Below, piece after piece: positions 21,757-34,302 of a stretch of DNA of 64,000 nt. A program made the position numbers and the translations under genes. Each line of letters begins with the position of its first letter. The first letter of the stretch is position 1. The notes beneath the pieces are model-generated. The model searched no databases and was not told where the DNA came from. It was given only the letters and a program-made list of their open reading frames with translations. This DNA comes from Sweltsa coloradensis (lineage: Eukaryota > Arthropoda > Insecta > Plecoptera > Chloroperlidae). The stretch lies in the NCBI GenBank assembly GCA_024449915.1, contig JAMZAV010000308.1:310001-374000 (forward strand), read 5' to 3'.

Positions 21757-22521
21757 TTGGATGAGCGAAGCGAAGACTTCAATTTCACTGACCCCCAAAA
21801 AATTTAGCTCGGGTGTTTTTTTTGTTTGTTTGTTTTTTTTTGTTTTTTTTTGTTTTTGTCTGTTAACTCTCTACCAGGCAAACGGCATATCCGATCTTGA
21901 TGAAAATTTGACAGGACCTTCGAAATCTCTGAACTTAGAGGTGTATTGTTTTTGGGTACAATCGAAGAAATATTTCTCATGAATATCGTACTTTTACAAT
22001 TTTTTTCGATTTTTAGTGCGATATTTTCGTGACATTTGGGCCAATTCTGACCAAAACGGGTGGGGCTACAACGTTATATTATACATGGACATTAAGGTTA
22101 TGGTGATGTATACCTTTTGAAAGAAAAAGTTGAAAAAGTAGCAGAATCCATGAAATAAAGCTTTTAATATAAGTGTTTTGATTTTTTGTGCGATATTTTC
22201 GTGCCATTTGGGCCAATTCTGACCAAACTGGTGGGGCTACAACGTTCATATTATACATGGACATTAAGGTTATGGTGATGTAGTACCTTTTAAAAGAAAA
22301 AGTTTAAATAGTTAGCCAGAATCTATAGAAATAAAGCTTTTAATATAAGTTTTTTACGGTAAATAATACCAATTGACAGGTAGCAAAAGAAACTTGACAA
22401 CAATCAGCTACAATGCGTAGGCAGCAAAACAAAGAACTTGCAAAAGTAAAGATATCCCATGCAAACTTAAAATTTTAAAAAGCTCATCCATCAACGCGGC
22501 GGGACTTTAGCGTTTTCCTAG
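21757..22521 (+). mobile_element. Helitron-like non-autonomous element, copy B
   Basis: It begins TTGGATGAGCGAAGCGAAG exactly as copy A and ends CTCATCCATCAACGCGGCGG, then ACTTTAGCGTTTTCCTAG. The 3' hairpin is AACGC...GCGTT with a 12-base loop. Internally a segment of about 170 bp is duplicated in tandem (roughly 22017-22180 and 22188-22355, each with ATTATACATGGACATTAAGG), which makes this copy longer than A. Confidence 0.68.
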
Positions 22522-22524
22522 CAC

Positions 22525-25255
22525 AAAACTATACTGTCCATAGAAAAACATTAAATACAGTAATTAACAACGCTGCTTGTACTGTTTAACGAAACCCTTT
22601 TAATTGAGTCTGGGGCAAAATGAATACAAATTCCTTATCTTGAGCTCAATGTTGGTATAATGCTTTTTATGGACGGGCCATGCGGTATCATCAATTGAAT
22701 ATTCACATTGAAAATAAACTAATGCACATAATAAATCAACCTGAATAGTTTTACAAGTAAACATATTCAATTGTAAATACACAACAATTCTAGCGGATAT
22801 GCAATTAGCTAATAAACAGCCGTTTGCAGGTAGTGCTGGTTGTGTGTTTGAAAATGTTTATTTTTTTTGCGATTCCGACTTTCTCATTTACATCTACATA
22901 TTTTTCATGTACTCTTCTGAAAGCTTGCCTTATATTACACTTCCTGTCATTCCTGATTATACCTTTTTAATTTATGTTGTTGTTTTTCCTTTATGCTTCT
23001 ATTTTAAAGTAATTGGGCCTGCATTTCGTTTTTATTTTGCTTTGTCATTTTTAAAGAGAGTGGACGGTAGAGAGTTTGTATAGCAGCCCTATTTGCTTTG
23101 TCATCTCTGAAATTGTCCATGTTGATGTAGGAACGGGGCCTTATTATACTGTTTTAATGTGTCCAGAAAATACGAGAGGGGTGTTCACAGGACCATTCAC
23201 GACCATGTTATCTTGATTATAGTGGTTCTCAGGGTAATTCTTTCTCTTTCAAAATGGGGTAATCTAACCTACTTTTCTTCTTAAAAAGATTAGATTAATT
23301 CAGAGTCATTGGTGTAGGCACACAAAATAGCTAGGATATTTGAGGGGTTTGTTTTTATCTTAAAAACGGGAATGAAAATGAGAATAGTGGAATTGTAATA
23401 ATAATTACTATGATAAATTGAGCAAGTTGAACAACAATGTAATGCATTGCATATAGATTAAATATTAGATTAGTCGAAATATATTCATCTTTATTATTTT
23501 ATCGTTTACTTGGATACAGAACAGACTTTTGGCAGAGGCCATTGGTAAAGTGGGTCAGAAGTAACACAGAGTGTCCATCCATCTGCTAGATCATACTTGC
23601 CAACCGGCGTTCAATATTTAAATTAGAGGACCGCTGGTTGTCTACAATTATCCAGATTGGGGTAATTGTCTGGATTCACTCACACGCAGAGTCCGATAAT
23701 ATTCAGCCAGTATACTTCTCTTATTGGCACAAATGCGTTCCATTGTGTATTATTTTCCAAATCGGTGTTGCTAATATGTTAACTCTACCGGTCACATTTC
23801 TGAACAACATTCGACGAGGCATAGTTCCATGCACGAGTGGATGATGTCATCGCTGACTCTATGCACGTCGATAAACCAACCGATTTCCTGAGTTTCTCTA
23901 AACAATAAGCTACAAAGCGAAACCTCAACTAAACGTAGACCATTACAAACTCAATGGCGATATTTTGCCTTCAACATGTAACACATTTGATGATATCCTA
24001 ACGCGTGCTGATTTGAGGAAAATGATTTTTAAAGAGTTGCATCGATCTGGTCTGGGATGATTTTATGAACTACGTGATAATTCAATTCTTGTGAAAAACA
24101 ATCACATTGGACATTGTTTAATTTTCACATGAGATTGCTTTTAAACGAAATAATGAGATTTAAAACTTTCAAAAGTCACAAAGTAGGGTGGTTAAGTTTG
24201 CATCACGCCACTCGCTAGTTTCGCAAAGCAACGCAACGGCGAAAATAGCTAACTTCATTCTAAACTAACGTGGAGATGGTGATGATAAGAGAGTCTCATC
24301 GCATTGCTGGGAAACTGTTGGAGTAATTTGTTTCTTGTTTGTAATCGTTAAACACATTTTATTCGAGTTGAGCGCGACATCAAAATAGATATAAAAAAAC
24401 ATTGTTTAAAATAGTTTGAAAATATTTTGCGGTCGTATTTTATTGTTTACAACGATATCTAGGGCAAGATACTGGTGAGTGCTGAGCTTGCCCGCTCACC
24501 TTTTGTCTTCATTGTCATCCCGCATCTGACAAAATTAAAACAAATTTAGACTTAGTCATTATACGTCGACATTATGTCTCTAGACTTTATCCTGCATCAT
24601 TATTTCTGAACAATAGTTTTCAGATGCGAAATGATGGCATGGTAATAGCATAGTAATTATTGTATATGACATACAAAGTATTTAATTAGTACAAGAGCAA
24701 AAACTGTAGTGGCCAATTACTCTGCATTTAAGAGCACAGCTAAACTGTTGCTATTTAATAAATGTTTATACTATTCTGAATGAAAAGCTTATGTAAAATA
24801 ATAAATAAAATAACAAAATAGAGAAACTTTGAAAAACAAGTACCATGAAAATTAAAATTAATATCATGTAGTAGTCAGATTTATAATCCTGATTTGTATT
24901 TTGTCTTTAGCAGTAAACGTCTATCCAAACTAATCATTGAAATGCATTTAAAAATCCCAAAATAGTATGTTATATTAAACAATTTTAATATTGCGTCGCA
25001 AAACAATCAAGGTCAGATATAATACAAAATAATTTTGTTTGTCCTTTTCAATAAAAACAAACAAATGAAATAAATTAAAAATTGCTTCATCTAAAGCAAC
25101 TACACTAATTTAATGAAGGGTTTTAATTACAAACGTTTTCAACCACTTTGAGAGAGACAGAAAACAAACGAATCGTTTTAGACATTCAAAACAACATTGG
25201 AAATAAATTCATACTCGTTGATACATTAACTATTTTCAACAAGCAAATACGTCGC
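22525..25255. other. No recognisable gene
   Basis: AT-rich, with short open frames only. A mixed-composition patch around 23540-23900 contains an open frame (23638-23841) without convincing splice sites or start. I see no repeat copies shared with the rest of the window. Confidence 0.5.
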
Positions 25256-25259
25256 TGAA

Positions 25260-26945
25260 TGGTTTCAAAAATTAAAATATCTCTCGTTATATTTACTTTA
25301 ATTAGTCGTAAATATGATTAAAAAATACAACAATATTTAATGATACATTGTGATTTTGGCGTTACTATATTTATTAAACTTTTCTATTAATGACTTGTGT
25401 ATTTAGTTAGGGACTATTAAAATGCGATTGTTTTAGAAGATGACTATCCTAGTTTAGGATTTGAAAGAAATTACTGGTATATTTGTAGTGTTAAAAACTA
25501 CATGACCGCAAATAAAAAACATTATAGCTCTGTAAAACAGATTTTTTGTAGCGTTTTACATTCTATGTTTTGTTTTTACATCAAGTAAATTTAGACACAT
25601 ACAAGCAGTGTTTTTCCATGCATGACCACTCAATTACTGGAGCACATTTTCAGTTAGCTACTCTATAGCACAAGCCAACAAACACTAGACTGGAATACAC
25701 TCTGACTATGTAACCATAACTAGATACAACACATAAATGCAAATGATACCACATTAAAAATTACTGTTATTTTAGTTTCATTTTAAAAGATCCCATTTTT
25801 CGCACAAAAGATTACTACATTTTCATGCTACTATTTATTTAAGCAGTTATACTTTATGATGATAGTTTCCAATATAATATTAGTATAAAGTCTCTGTAAA
25901 CATCAGTTTGTGTGTATAAATTTAAATACATCAATATCGTAGTGGTGCGCGAGACTAGGGCAACTGTTACCATATTTTTATAAAATTGATGTCAATGGGA
26001 TAAAATAACTAGTTTGTGATTGTATGACCATATGCACGTTGTTTGCATTTTGCATTTTTTTAAATAAAGGAGTTCATTTGAAATAAGAAAAATATGGAAT
26101 ATCAAAAAATTTAAAAATACTCTGCTCTTAATTTACTTAATTGTAAAATGTTTAAAATAAATATTATTTTAAACATGTTGATTTGGCGTTAGCTACATAT
26201 TATTACTTTTTCTATTAATGACTCTGTGATTAGTAGGGGACTTAATGCGATTTGGTAAAGCATGGCTGATCCTAAGTTTAGGATTTGAAAAATAACTGAT
26301 TTTGTAGTGTTTGGGAAAACTACATGACTGCAAATAAAAACATTATATAGCTCTCTGTAAACAGATGTTTTTGTAGCGTTTTACATCTATTCCATGTTTT
26401 TGTTTTAATCAAGAAATTTAGGACATAGCAACGCAGGTTTGTCCATGCATGACCACGGTCAATTACTGGGCCCTTTCAGTTTGCACTCTATAGCACAAGC
26501 CAACAAACACTAGGCTGGAAAAACACTCTGACTATGTAGACTATAGCGATTCCAACACATAAATGCAAATGATACCACGAGCTACAAATTCTGTTTTAGT
26601 TCACTTAAAAGATTCCATTTTTCGCACAAAAGTTACTCAATTTCATGCCACTTTATTACAGCAGTTGCTTATGATAGATGTTCCAATATAAATACTAGTT
26701 TAAAGTCTCTGTAAACATCAGTTTGTGTGATAGATTTTAAACCATCAATATGATGGTGCGCGAGACTAGGGCAACTGTGCCAAATTTTTAATAAAATGAT
26801 GTCAATGGTAATAACTAGTTTGTGATGTATGACCAATGCACGTGTTTGCATCTTGCATTTTTAATAAGAGTTCATTTGAATAAGCAAAATATGGAATATT
26901 CAAACAATGGTAATTTAAAGTACTCAACTGTCCATCACTTAAAAT
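25260..26945. repeat. Long tandem duplication, two units of about 830 bp
   Basis: Unit 1 (about 25260-26110) and unit 2 (about 26111-26945) run in parallel throughout. Shared landmarks include TTTTCTATTAATGACT, AGTTTAGGATTTGAAA, TGTAGCGTTTTACAT, AAGCCAACAAACACTAG, AAACATCAGTTTGTGTG and GTGCGCGAGACTAGGGCAAC. The differences are dominated by one- and two-base insertions or deletions, often in homopolymers. No coding potential is apparent in either unit. Confidence 0.88.
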
Positions 26946-27424
26946 TATGAAATTTGTTTTGAAAAATCGTTTTGAAAACTATAACCGTGCATGTGACAGT
27001 TAATAAACTACTGGCATTTTTGATGTTATGTCTCCCGAGCCAGCAGCTTGGTGTGTACTCAGACTAAACAAAGCTGATGTTTTATTGTTTGCTGGATAGA
27101 AATGCTCCTCGTGCTAGCTCCGCTGGGACTCTAGCCCCGCTCTTCCGGTACACGCCTAGCTGCTGCTCGCTACATACGAGCTAGGCAACACTCGTTTCGT
27201 CTTACTTAATACCGGGTCAAACAGATTGATGCAGGAGAAAACAACGTTATTCGACTTTGATTTAATAACATCAAAATAGCACATAGGATGTAGGATTATA
27301 AATACACAAAATAAATGACACATTTTAGCCAATGGAATATGCGCACGCACAATTTCTTTCCCACCAGGAAAAAGTTTTTAAACTTTTAAATGGACTTAAA
27401 CCCATAAATATTTTGCTTGGGAAC

Positions 27425-27520
27425 GTGTAAAAGGTGATTTAGTAGCCGTCCTTGCAATTAAATTATTAAAATGAATACGCTTCAAGTTATTGAGAATTAG
27501 CCTTGTTAAATCCTTGTTCA
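27425..27520 (+). repeat. Diverged copy of the 37-kb SINE body
   Basis: GTAAAAGGTGATTTAGTAGC, CGTCCTTGCAA and GAATTAGCCTTGTTAAATCC match, with the same order and spacing, the blocks GTAAACGGTGACTTTGGAGC, CGTCCTAGCAA and GAATCGGCCTTGTTGATTC in the SINE at 37023-37455. The tRNA-like head is missing here. Confidence 0.55.
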
Positions 27521-27663
27521 AGTGTTAAACGAAGACCCCTGCTGAAAGTTAGTGGTGTGTGGGTATTCGAAATTTCAGGTAGGGTCGGGCATTTAAGGGT
27601 TGATCTAATGTCAAATAAAGTTTTACTTTATTTTCGGAAAGCGAAACTTTATTATATTTTTGA

Positions 27664-27724
27664 TGAAATGGTGGAGGTGCCGGTCCAGGATATACAAACT
27701 TTTTTGGTGGAGGTTCCGGTCTAG
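27664..27724 (+). repeat. Paired GGTGGAGGTGCCGG motif
   Basis: ATGGTGGAGGTGCCGGTCC at about 27668 and TTGGTGGAGGTTCCGGTC at about 27703 are spaced 35 bp apart. The same motif ends the two tandem units near 60801 and 61502. It looks like a conserved element terminus. Confidence 0.5.
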
Positions 27725-28269
27725 ACAATATTAAAATATTAATAGTCTGTACACAAAATTCCATTCAATGAAAATCCAAACAATAGAAAATGAATGGATA
27801 GAAAATAAAATGTAAGATTCTACACAAGTAAAATTCATATTATGCGGTCACCTTTTCCCTACCCAAAAACCCGAAGCAGTTTATTACCTAAACCCGATCC
27901 GACTGTCAAAACCTCTACCCGGACAGCTTCACTGAAAATCAGGTTTGTAACTGTGTGGATATTATCTTCATATGTATATCAGGTCACTTAATATAATGCC
28001 TTTGAGAAAAGTTGGGAGGAAGTGCGAAAGGAATATATTATAGGATATAGGATCAAATCAATTTATTTTGTCCAATAAAAATTCCATAGCCTTAGTTATT
28101 ACTTAAAATTTTTTTTTTTTTAATGAGGTCATATAAGCTCTCACGAATTTGGTGAACTTAATGTCCATTAAAAGTAAGATTTATCTGTTTTGTGTAATAT
28201 TTTCTTTAAAAATTCTCAAGTAGTAGTAAGTGTGTACAAACTCAATGTGGGTAATTTCCGTGTTGTGCA

Positions 28270-29130
28270 CATATTTTTAAGAAAATTTTGCAATCCAAAA
28301 TTTAACATCACGTTCAATGTTTTCGTATCTATCCTTGCAGTTTTGCATAGTTGATGCTAAAATAAAACAATCGCAAGTTTGTAGAAATAGTTTGTAGCAA
28401 ACAAAGCCACAGTGAGGAAAAGACGTTATTCTCTGCCCAGAGGTTGGATCCGAGTTTGAATTCCAAGTGACTGGATTGTTCTGCATCCGACACGCCAAAC
28501 ATCTCCATCGTTGACGAGGCGACGAGATTCAAAACAATCACTCTTACCACGCCTCCCTTCCAGAATACATGGGAAGCACACATTTGATAGATTGACGAAT
28601 TTTATGTCCTCAAAGGAAATGATATTCTTCTATTCTTTCCATTTTCTTATTCTATTACGTCCATCTGTTTCGTTTACTGTCGCCCACATTTATACACCTG
28701 ATTAATGAATTTTTGAATAATTTATTATTTATCCAGTTAAGCAAGCAAACAACGTGATTAAAAACTCCTTAAAGCAGCAAACTCTATTCATTGAACCCTA
28801 TAAATAATATGCTTTCTATAGCTTATCTTCACCGTGCACGGTGCATGACCTATTTACACAGGCTCTGGAGGTTTCACAAACGAAACTATGAAATATGGCC
28901 AACTTGTCGATATCGGTATAGAGGGAAATTTCATGCCCATGTTCGGTCGACATTTTTATTTCTGTCTTGTATTGCCGGTGGTCTGTTGTGGGCACGAAGG
29001 ATGTTCCTCCCAGTATCTTGCAGCGCGGCGTGACAAGAATACAGCAAGTCAGTCGATTGTCGGAATATATTTGACATGATGAGGAAATGGTATTTCGTGT
29101 TGGAACGATATATGAGAGGCGACACATGAG
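28270..29130. other. Region open on both strands, coding status ambiguous
   Basis: Between about 28280 and 29130 several frames on both strands stay open for 60-100 codons, and composition is closer to balanced than in the flanks. A minus frame at 28816-29127 and a plus frame at 28888-29079 overlap each other, so at most one can be real. I see no clear splice or start signals to choose between them and recognise no motif. Confidence 0.25.
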
Positions 29131-29139
29131 CTAAAGCGT

Positions 29140-30540
29140 ATCCAACAACAAAACAACATCGAAATGATTAATCTTTACAAAACATAAAATCAACTTAATC
29201 TTATGACAAAACGAGAAAAAGGAATATAAGATTGATGTTTGTTGAAGTATAATTATGATGGTTGTAGATTTAAATTTAAACTTCAAGTTGGGAAACGACG
29301 GATTTTGCTTTTGAAAAACTCATCTTGACAGCAAATGTCACATAAGAGACATGCATTGTGAACAAATGGGAATTCGATGGAGAGAATGGTGTGGTTTGCA
29401 GTCGTTTATGCACCATAAACTACTATTCAAACTTGTAGTTGACAAGTGACTCGGAATATAGTGAGTGCTTTACAGTGACATAATTATATTCTCAAACATT
29501 CGAGCTAAAATGATTAACTACACAGAACAGGCCTACGTACGTCAGATGCGAAGCCAGGAATTTTGTTTGGAGGGGGGAGATCAACTAACAGAGAAGCAAT
29601 GCTATGTTCGCAAGTAACAATCGGGGTCCAGGAAGGGGTCTGGGGCCGAGCCCCAGGAAGTCAATATAAGAATGTCCACTTACTATGTGTCTTGTAATAA
29701 AGGGAAAATCATTTTAGGGAAGAATACTTTCATAAACGAGGAACTTGCGGCAGTAGTTTGCTTAGAGGTACGAAGAGGGAAAAATGACGTTGGTAAATAA
29801 TTATTTTGCTAAACTCGTATAAGCAAAGTAAACAACAATATCCCTTAGACTAAGCTGAACAATAACTAATGATCTAGCTTCCTCCCCGTGAAAAAATTTT
29901 TGCAGTGAAACTATTTTCACACTGTATTGGACATAAAGTTGTGGTCACTCTTATTTACAGCATAGTCATTAATGTTGTAAGTTTATACTATATTATCCTG
30001 GTTCTGATTTAGGAGGGATGGAATGGAAAACCCTAACTCTGTCCTTGGAATGTAAAACTAGATTTAATATTTTAAAATGTGCACTAATAATTTTAAATAA
30101 CACATATTTATGATATCGAATGATTAAATTATATATTCCGTCATGCCCCTCTACACCAACGCATATATACATGAGATGTGATAAAGCATAATTAAACAAT
30201 TTCGGTCCTGCCAACTTTGACAGAAACCCAGACGATCCGATACTCTTGTCCCATATGAAAACAAATTATCGTAATTTTCTTCTTAATTATTTATCAACAA
30301 CAGAATTAAAACCCACAAGTGTCATATTATATTTTACTTTAAGTTTGAATTGTCACAGTGGATTATGGAATGAGAAAATGTTGCCAATAACATACAGCTC
30401 AAACACTAAGAAAAGCGTAGTTGTACCTTGTGATAGTGTGATGGGTGTGGGTGTTGGTACGATTGCGAGTGCAATTGTGCAAGTTATAAAAATATCCCTT
30501 ATTTTATATTGATCCTATCGGTAGCATTTTCCACCTATGT
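29140..30540. other. No recognisable gene
   Basis: AT-rich sequence. A small purine-rich and GGGGTC-containing patch near 29560-29660 is the only visible local feature. Confidence 0.5.
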
Positions 30541-30544
30541 GGTT

Positions 30545-30860
30545 GAAATGTGCGGGTGCTTGTGAGGCCGATTTCCGATGCTTCGTACGACTTGGCTCAG
30601 CAGGGAGATTCTTCACGTCGTGCGTTTAACATGGTGGCATTACTATCACACTTAAGCCCTAAGAGAATCCCCATGCTGGTCGGTTGATGACACTTCAATA
30701 TTCCTTTACATGTGGACTAACACACAGCCGTATGATCTAAGTTATGACTGTGGTCGGAACCCGGCCGCGCTTTGCCCAGACTTAGCATCGAACTAAGTCC
30801 TTCCGGCTGCAATAACCTTTGCCATTCCAACCGCCAAATCGCTACCTGAGAGCGAACTAT
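30545..30860 (-). mobile_element. tRNA-derived SINE-like element
   Basis: On the minus strand the segment ATTTGGCGGTTGGAATGGC resembles the D-arm region of a tRNA. It is followed by GGTTATTGCAGCCGG (anticodon region) and then a perfect 7-bp hairpin, GACTTAG-TTCGATG-CTAAGTC, that looks like a T arm with a canonical TTCGATG loop. A body of about 220 bp of mixed composition follows. No second copy is in the window, so this rests on the tRNA-like head alone. Confidence 0.45.
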
Positions 30861-31271
30861 TAGAACGTGTTTTGTTTTATTATTGTTGAGTTAATTTTAA
30901 GCAACTTTGTAGACACAACTGGAGCTTTCGAGTCCAGCTTACACTTTGGGCAAAACAAATTACCCAACTATAATAGACACTACTAATTGGAATTGTATTG
31001 GTATATAATTATGATATTGTAAAAGGGTAGGTTAATTTGATGCAAACAAGTTTATATTATTTCAATAATGATATTTGTGATTATTAATGCTAGATGAGGG
31101 ACGGGAAACTAAAAATGGGAGGCAATGTTTTTGAACTCGCGTTCCCTGGCTCATGGGCTCATACGGTTCGGACCTGAATCTCAACCGTATGAGCCACCGC
31201 GACGGTGTTAAAGTAAAAATATACGTTCTAATTAATCGAAGAAAGCATTGTTATGAAACAATTTTCCTTTC

Positions 31272-32059
31272 CTAGGAAAACGCTGAAGTCCCGCCGCGTT
31301 GTTGGATGAGCGTAATTGGTGCATTGAGCTGCCATGTGTTATGCGAATTTTCTGTTGTTCTGTGGAAAAATCATTACTAAGTTGATATTTTTTTAAAATT
31401 AAATTAAATTTAATTAAATTAAAAATTAACTTTAATTTTTTAAATTTATTAATCGTAATTGTTAAAAAAAATCGTAAAATTGCGATTTTTATAAGAAATA
31501 ATTTCTCGATTGCGCTCAAATTTAACACTAATATATAAATTCATAAAATTAAGGTTCTGCGAAAAAATCATTACAATCGGACAAAGCATGTAGGTGTTAT
31601 AAGTCAAAGAATTGTTTAAAAAAAGAAAAAAACCCGTAAAATTGCGATTTTTATGATAAATATTTTTTCAATTGCGCTCAAATGTCACAAGAATATCTAA
31701 ATTCATAAAAGAAAGGTTCTGTGCAAAAAATCATTAAAATCGGATAAAGCATGTAGGTGTTATAAGTCAAATAAATTATTAAAAAAATCGAAAAAAAATC
31801 GTAAAATTGCGATTTTCATGAGAAATAATTTTCCGATTGCGCTCAATAACGTGGCAGTTCTAAGTTAGAGATTTCGAAGGCCTCCATAAAATTTTATCTC
31901 AATCGGAGTATCGGTTTAGCCGGAATCGGGCGGACAAACAGACAAAAATACAAAAAAAAGAAAAGAAAGAGAAAGAAAAAAAAAACATTCCGGATTTGTT
32001 CTCCATTGTAGTAGAATGGAATCTTCGCTTCGCTCGCTACGCTCGCTACGCTCATCCAA
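31272..32059 (-). mobile_element. Helitron-like non-autonomous element, copy C
   Basis: On the minus strand it starts AATTGGATGAGCGTAGCGAG and ends GCGGGACTTCAGCGTTTTCC then TAG, matching copy B almost base for base at both termini. The interior differs: a unit of about 163 bp beginning CGTAAAATTGCGATTTT is repeated about 2.4 times (from 31472, 31636 and 31800 on +). An ORF of 98 codons over the first unit is a composition artefact. Confidence 0.68.
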
Positions 32060-32269
32060 TTAAAAGTAAATTACGTATTACTTCCAACGACAATGGACAC
32101 AAAAGAAAATGTTGAGTACCACAAAAACTTCGTCAAAAATCTCTTCACTATTCGGTAATTACAACGTGAAAATGGGCAGCCTTTCACAAGATGATGGATT
32201 GCAAGTCTGACAGACAGATGAACAGAACATGTTCCAATCAAGCAGAATGAAAGTCTTCTTTCGCTCTGT

Positions 32270-32560
32270 TGCCCGCGGAGAAATTGACGTCGGTTCCCTG
32301 GACGGTTAGGGTGGCGCGGCGCTGATCAACTTGGCAACCCTGTACCATTATGCCTTTATAAATGGTTTATACGCTCCCCGTGAATGTTGGCTTGTGTATG
32401 TGCGATAGAGTCGTCGACATGGACTAGGTTCAAAAAGACCGAATTATCAATAGTGTCGGCTCGGCGTTGGGCCTCCAGCGGCCGGTATGTTCCGCAATAC
32501 ACCTAGCATTTCTATCCGGAGCGTTTGTTACAGTCAGACGCAAAACACACACCACAGATG
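32270..32560 (+). promoter_or_regulatory. Local GC-rich island, possible promoter or first exon
   Basis: This is the least AT-rich 300 bp in its neighbourhood, with several CpGs and a TATA-like TTTATAAATGG at about 32356. An ATG at about 32487 opens a 50-codon frame (MFRNTPSISIRSVCYS and onward) to a TAA near 32639. Splice candidates lie on both sides: 32729-32839 on the minus strand and 33723-33937 on the plus strand. I cannot tell which, if either, it serves. Confidence 0.3.
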
Positions 32561-32728
32561 TGTTTGTGTTGGGGATTTAGCTTGTTTGGAGCCAACAATG
32601 AACAATGTTGTAAACCCACTTTCTATACAGAAACGTTAAAATCGTAATAATATTCCATCTTTCTTGACAGCAAGGAAGTTTGAAGCAAAAAATTATTCAC
32701 TTTTTAAATATTTTGTCTTTTTATATAC

Positions 32729-32839
32729 CGGTAATCCGTGTTGGTGATGACTTTGTCCCAAGTCAATAGATGAATGCTGCGATTTTGTTCTACAAAATAG
32801 TCCTTGGGCATCCCTTCAAGCAAGTTCCTATTTACTGGC
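32729..32839 (-). CDS. Candidate internal exon, unknown protein
   Basis: On the minus strand, acceptor TTTGAACTTAAG is followed by 111 bases open in one frame (PVNRNLLEGMPKDYFVEQ, then NRSIHLLTWDKVI) and the donor ACCG|GTATAT. It starts and ends in the same phase, as symmetric internal exons do. The residue mix, with charged, aromatic and methionine positions, looks unlike translated AT-rich noise. No neighbouring exon is identified and I recognise no family. Confidence 0.33.
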
Positions 32840-33722
32840 CTTAAGTTCAAATACAAGTTTAATAATAATGACTGGATTGTGTGTAAAACATTGGTGATGT
32901 CATGCAAAACTAGTTACTAGTGTTTCTTGTACGATTCTTGCAACCGCACGCCATCATGCACTTTATGATAAACACCAAAAGCAATCTCCGTTATTAAAAT
33001 CTATTCATAGAATAATGATATAATTCTGTCTATTCCGCTGTATTATACAGCACAGCAATCTTTTACCCTGTAACCAATGTTATTGATGTATCCTTTACTC
33101 GTAAGAAACAACCAACGTTCGAAAACTTTATCACACTCACTGCAGCTGTCTTACAAGAGGTCAACACAATAATATGGTAGGGTTTTCTGAAAAGTAGTTG
33201 AAGAAGTAGCTTGTCAAATCGTCATTTCCGAACTTTTCTATCAAGTACATCCGCGTACAAGAGTGGGGTTGAAGCTTATGTAACAATTGTTGCGACTTCT
33301 TAAAGAATCGTGGTTTTCTTTTCTGCACCTAGAAAGTTTCTCGTGTCCAGTCGACAACATCTAGTTTCCTAGGGAAGAAAAACACTCAAGTTCCACTGTT
33401 AGAGTGATGTGTTAAGTCGAGCTAGATTCGAGATGGCTTTCCGCACATAAACAAGCGTCAAGAGCGGAACGGTAGACAAGCAATGACCTCCTCCGCGAGG
33501 AACGAGCTCCACTCGGTCAATTGAAATAGATGGGAAGCAATCCTCAGGGAAGCGTTTACATATACTTGGATCCGAGAAGATTTCAAAAGAAAATATTCAA
33601 GTTTCTCTTTAATGAAATCGAGGTTTTAGCTAAGAAAACAAAAAAAAAAAAAAGTATATAGGCTTAAATGGGTAATATTGACTTTAGACCATCTCTTTGA
33701 CAAAATTGGTTTTGTTTTAAAG

Positions 33723-33937
33723 TGAATAGTTTACCAAGTTCTTTCAATACACTACCACATTTGGAGGAAGTGGACGAAGTGACCGTAGTGTTGACTCGAG
33801 AAGTGAAAGCAGAATCGAAGTTAGTCCCAGATCTAATCATTCATGTATACTTGGTTAATAAAATATGTAGGCCACTAGAATGCAATCATGGCAGGGTGTT
33901 TACACAGCTCCTTCATGTATTACTACAAATCAAGGAG
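33723..33937 (+). CDS. Candidate internal exon, unknown protein
   Basis: A strong acceptor (TTGGTTTTGTTTTAAAG, ending at 33722) opens 215 bases with one clean frame. It includes PHLEEVDEVTVVLTREVKAE and LIIHVYLVNKICRPLE and ends KE at a donor, AAGGAG|GTATTG. The exon starts two bases into a codon and ends in phase 0. There is no start codon of its own that I would trust. Family not recognised; no phase-matched partner found nearby. Confidence 0.38.
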
Positions 33938-34233
33938 GTATTGACACACTAAATACTATTGAAATTTTACGTGAACATGAAGGTAAATCGACATACAAAT
34001 GACATAGTAAGAGAAGACACATTAATTGATTAATCGGCAACCCATAATATTGATTATGATAAGATGATTAAGAAATTACTTGTTACCAATAATTGAATGT
34101 TTTCTGGGATACCACTTGTGGTGTGCTAGCACTCGTCCGTTATACCGACCGACAGAGCGATCAACATGTATTCAATCTTTATAGATCTAGACGCGGTCAC
34201 CCGAGGGACAAGTTCTTAATTTGTATTGCATGT

Positions 34234-34302
34234 ATGTATTTAATGTCTATCGTATTCAGTTATAAAAACCAACTTACAAACGAGGACAACTAAATAACAC
34301 TT
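34234..34302 (+). repeat. Hairpin-core interspersed repeat, copy 3
   Basis: TAATGTCTATCGTATTCAGT, TATAAAAACCAACTTACAAA, then CGAGGACAACTAAATAACA. Same layout as copies near 3005, 13706 and 50395. Confidence 0.55.

Noticed and set aside
28816..29127. 103-codon minus ORF as a gene
   Set aside because: Overlapping plus frames are equally open and no splice, start or domain evidence favours this one.
31232..31528. 98-codon minus ORF rich in L, I, K, N
   Set aside because: Low-complexity translation of the AT-rich tandem units inside the Helitron-like copy C.
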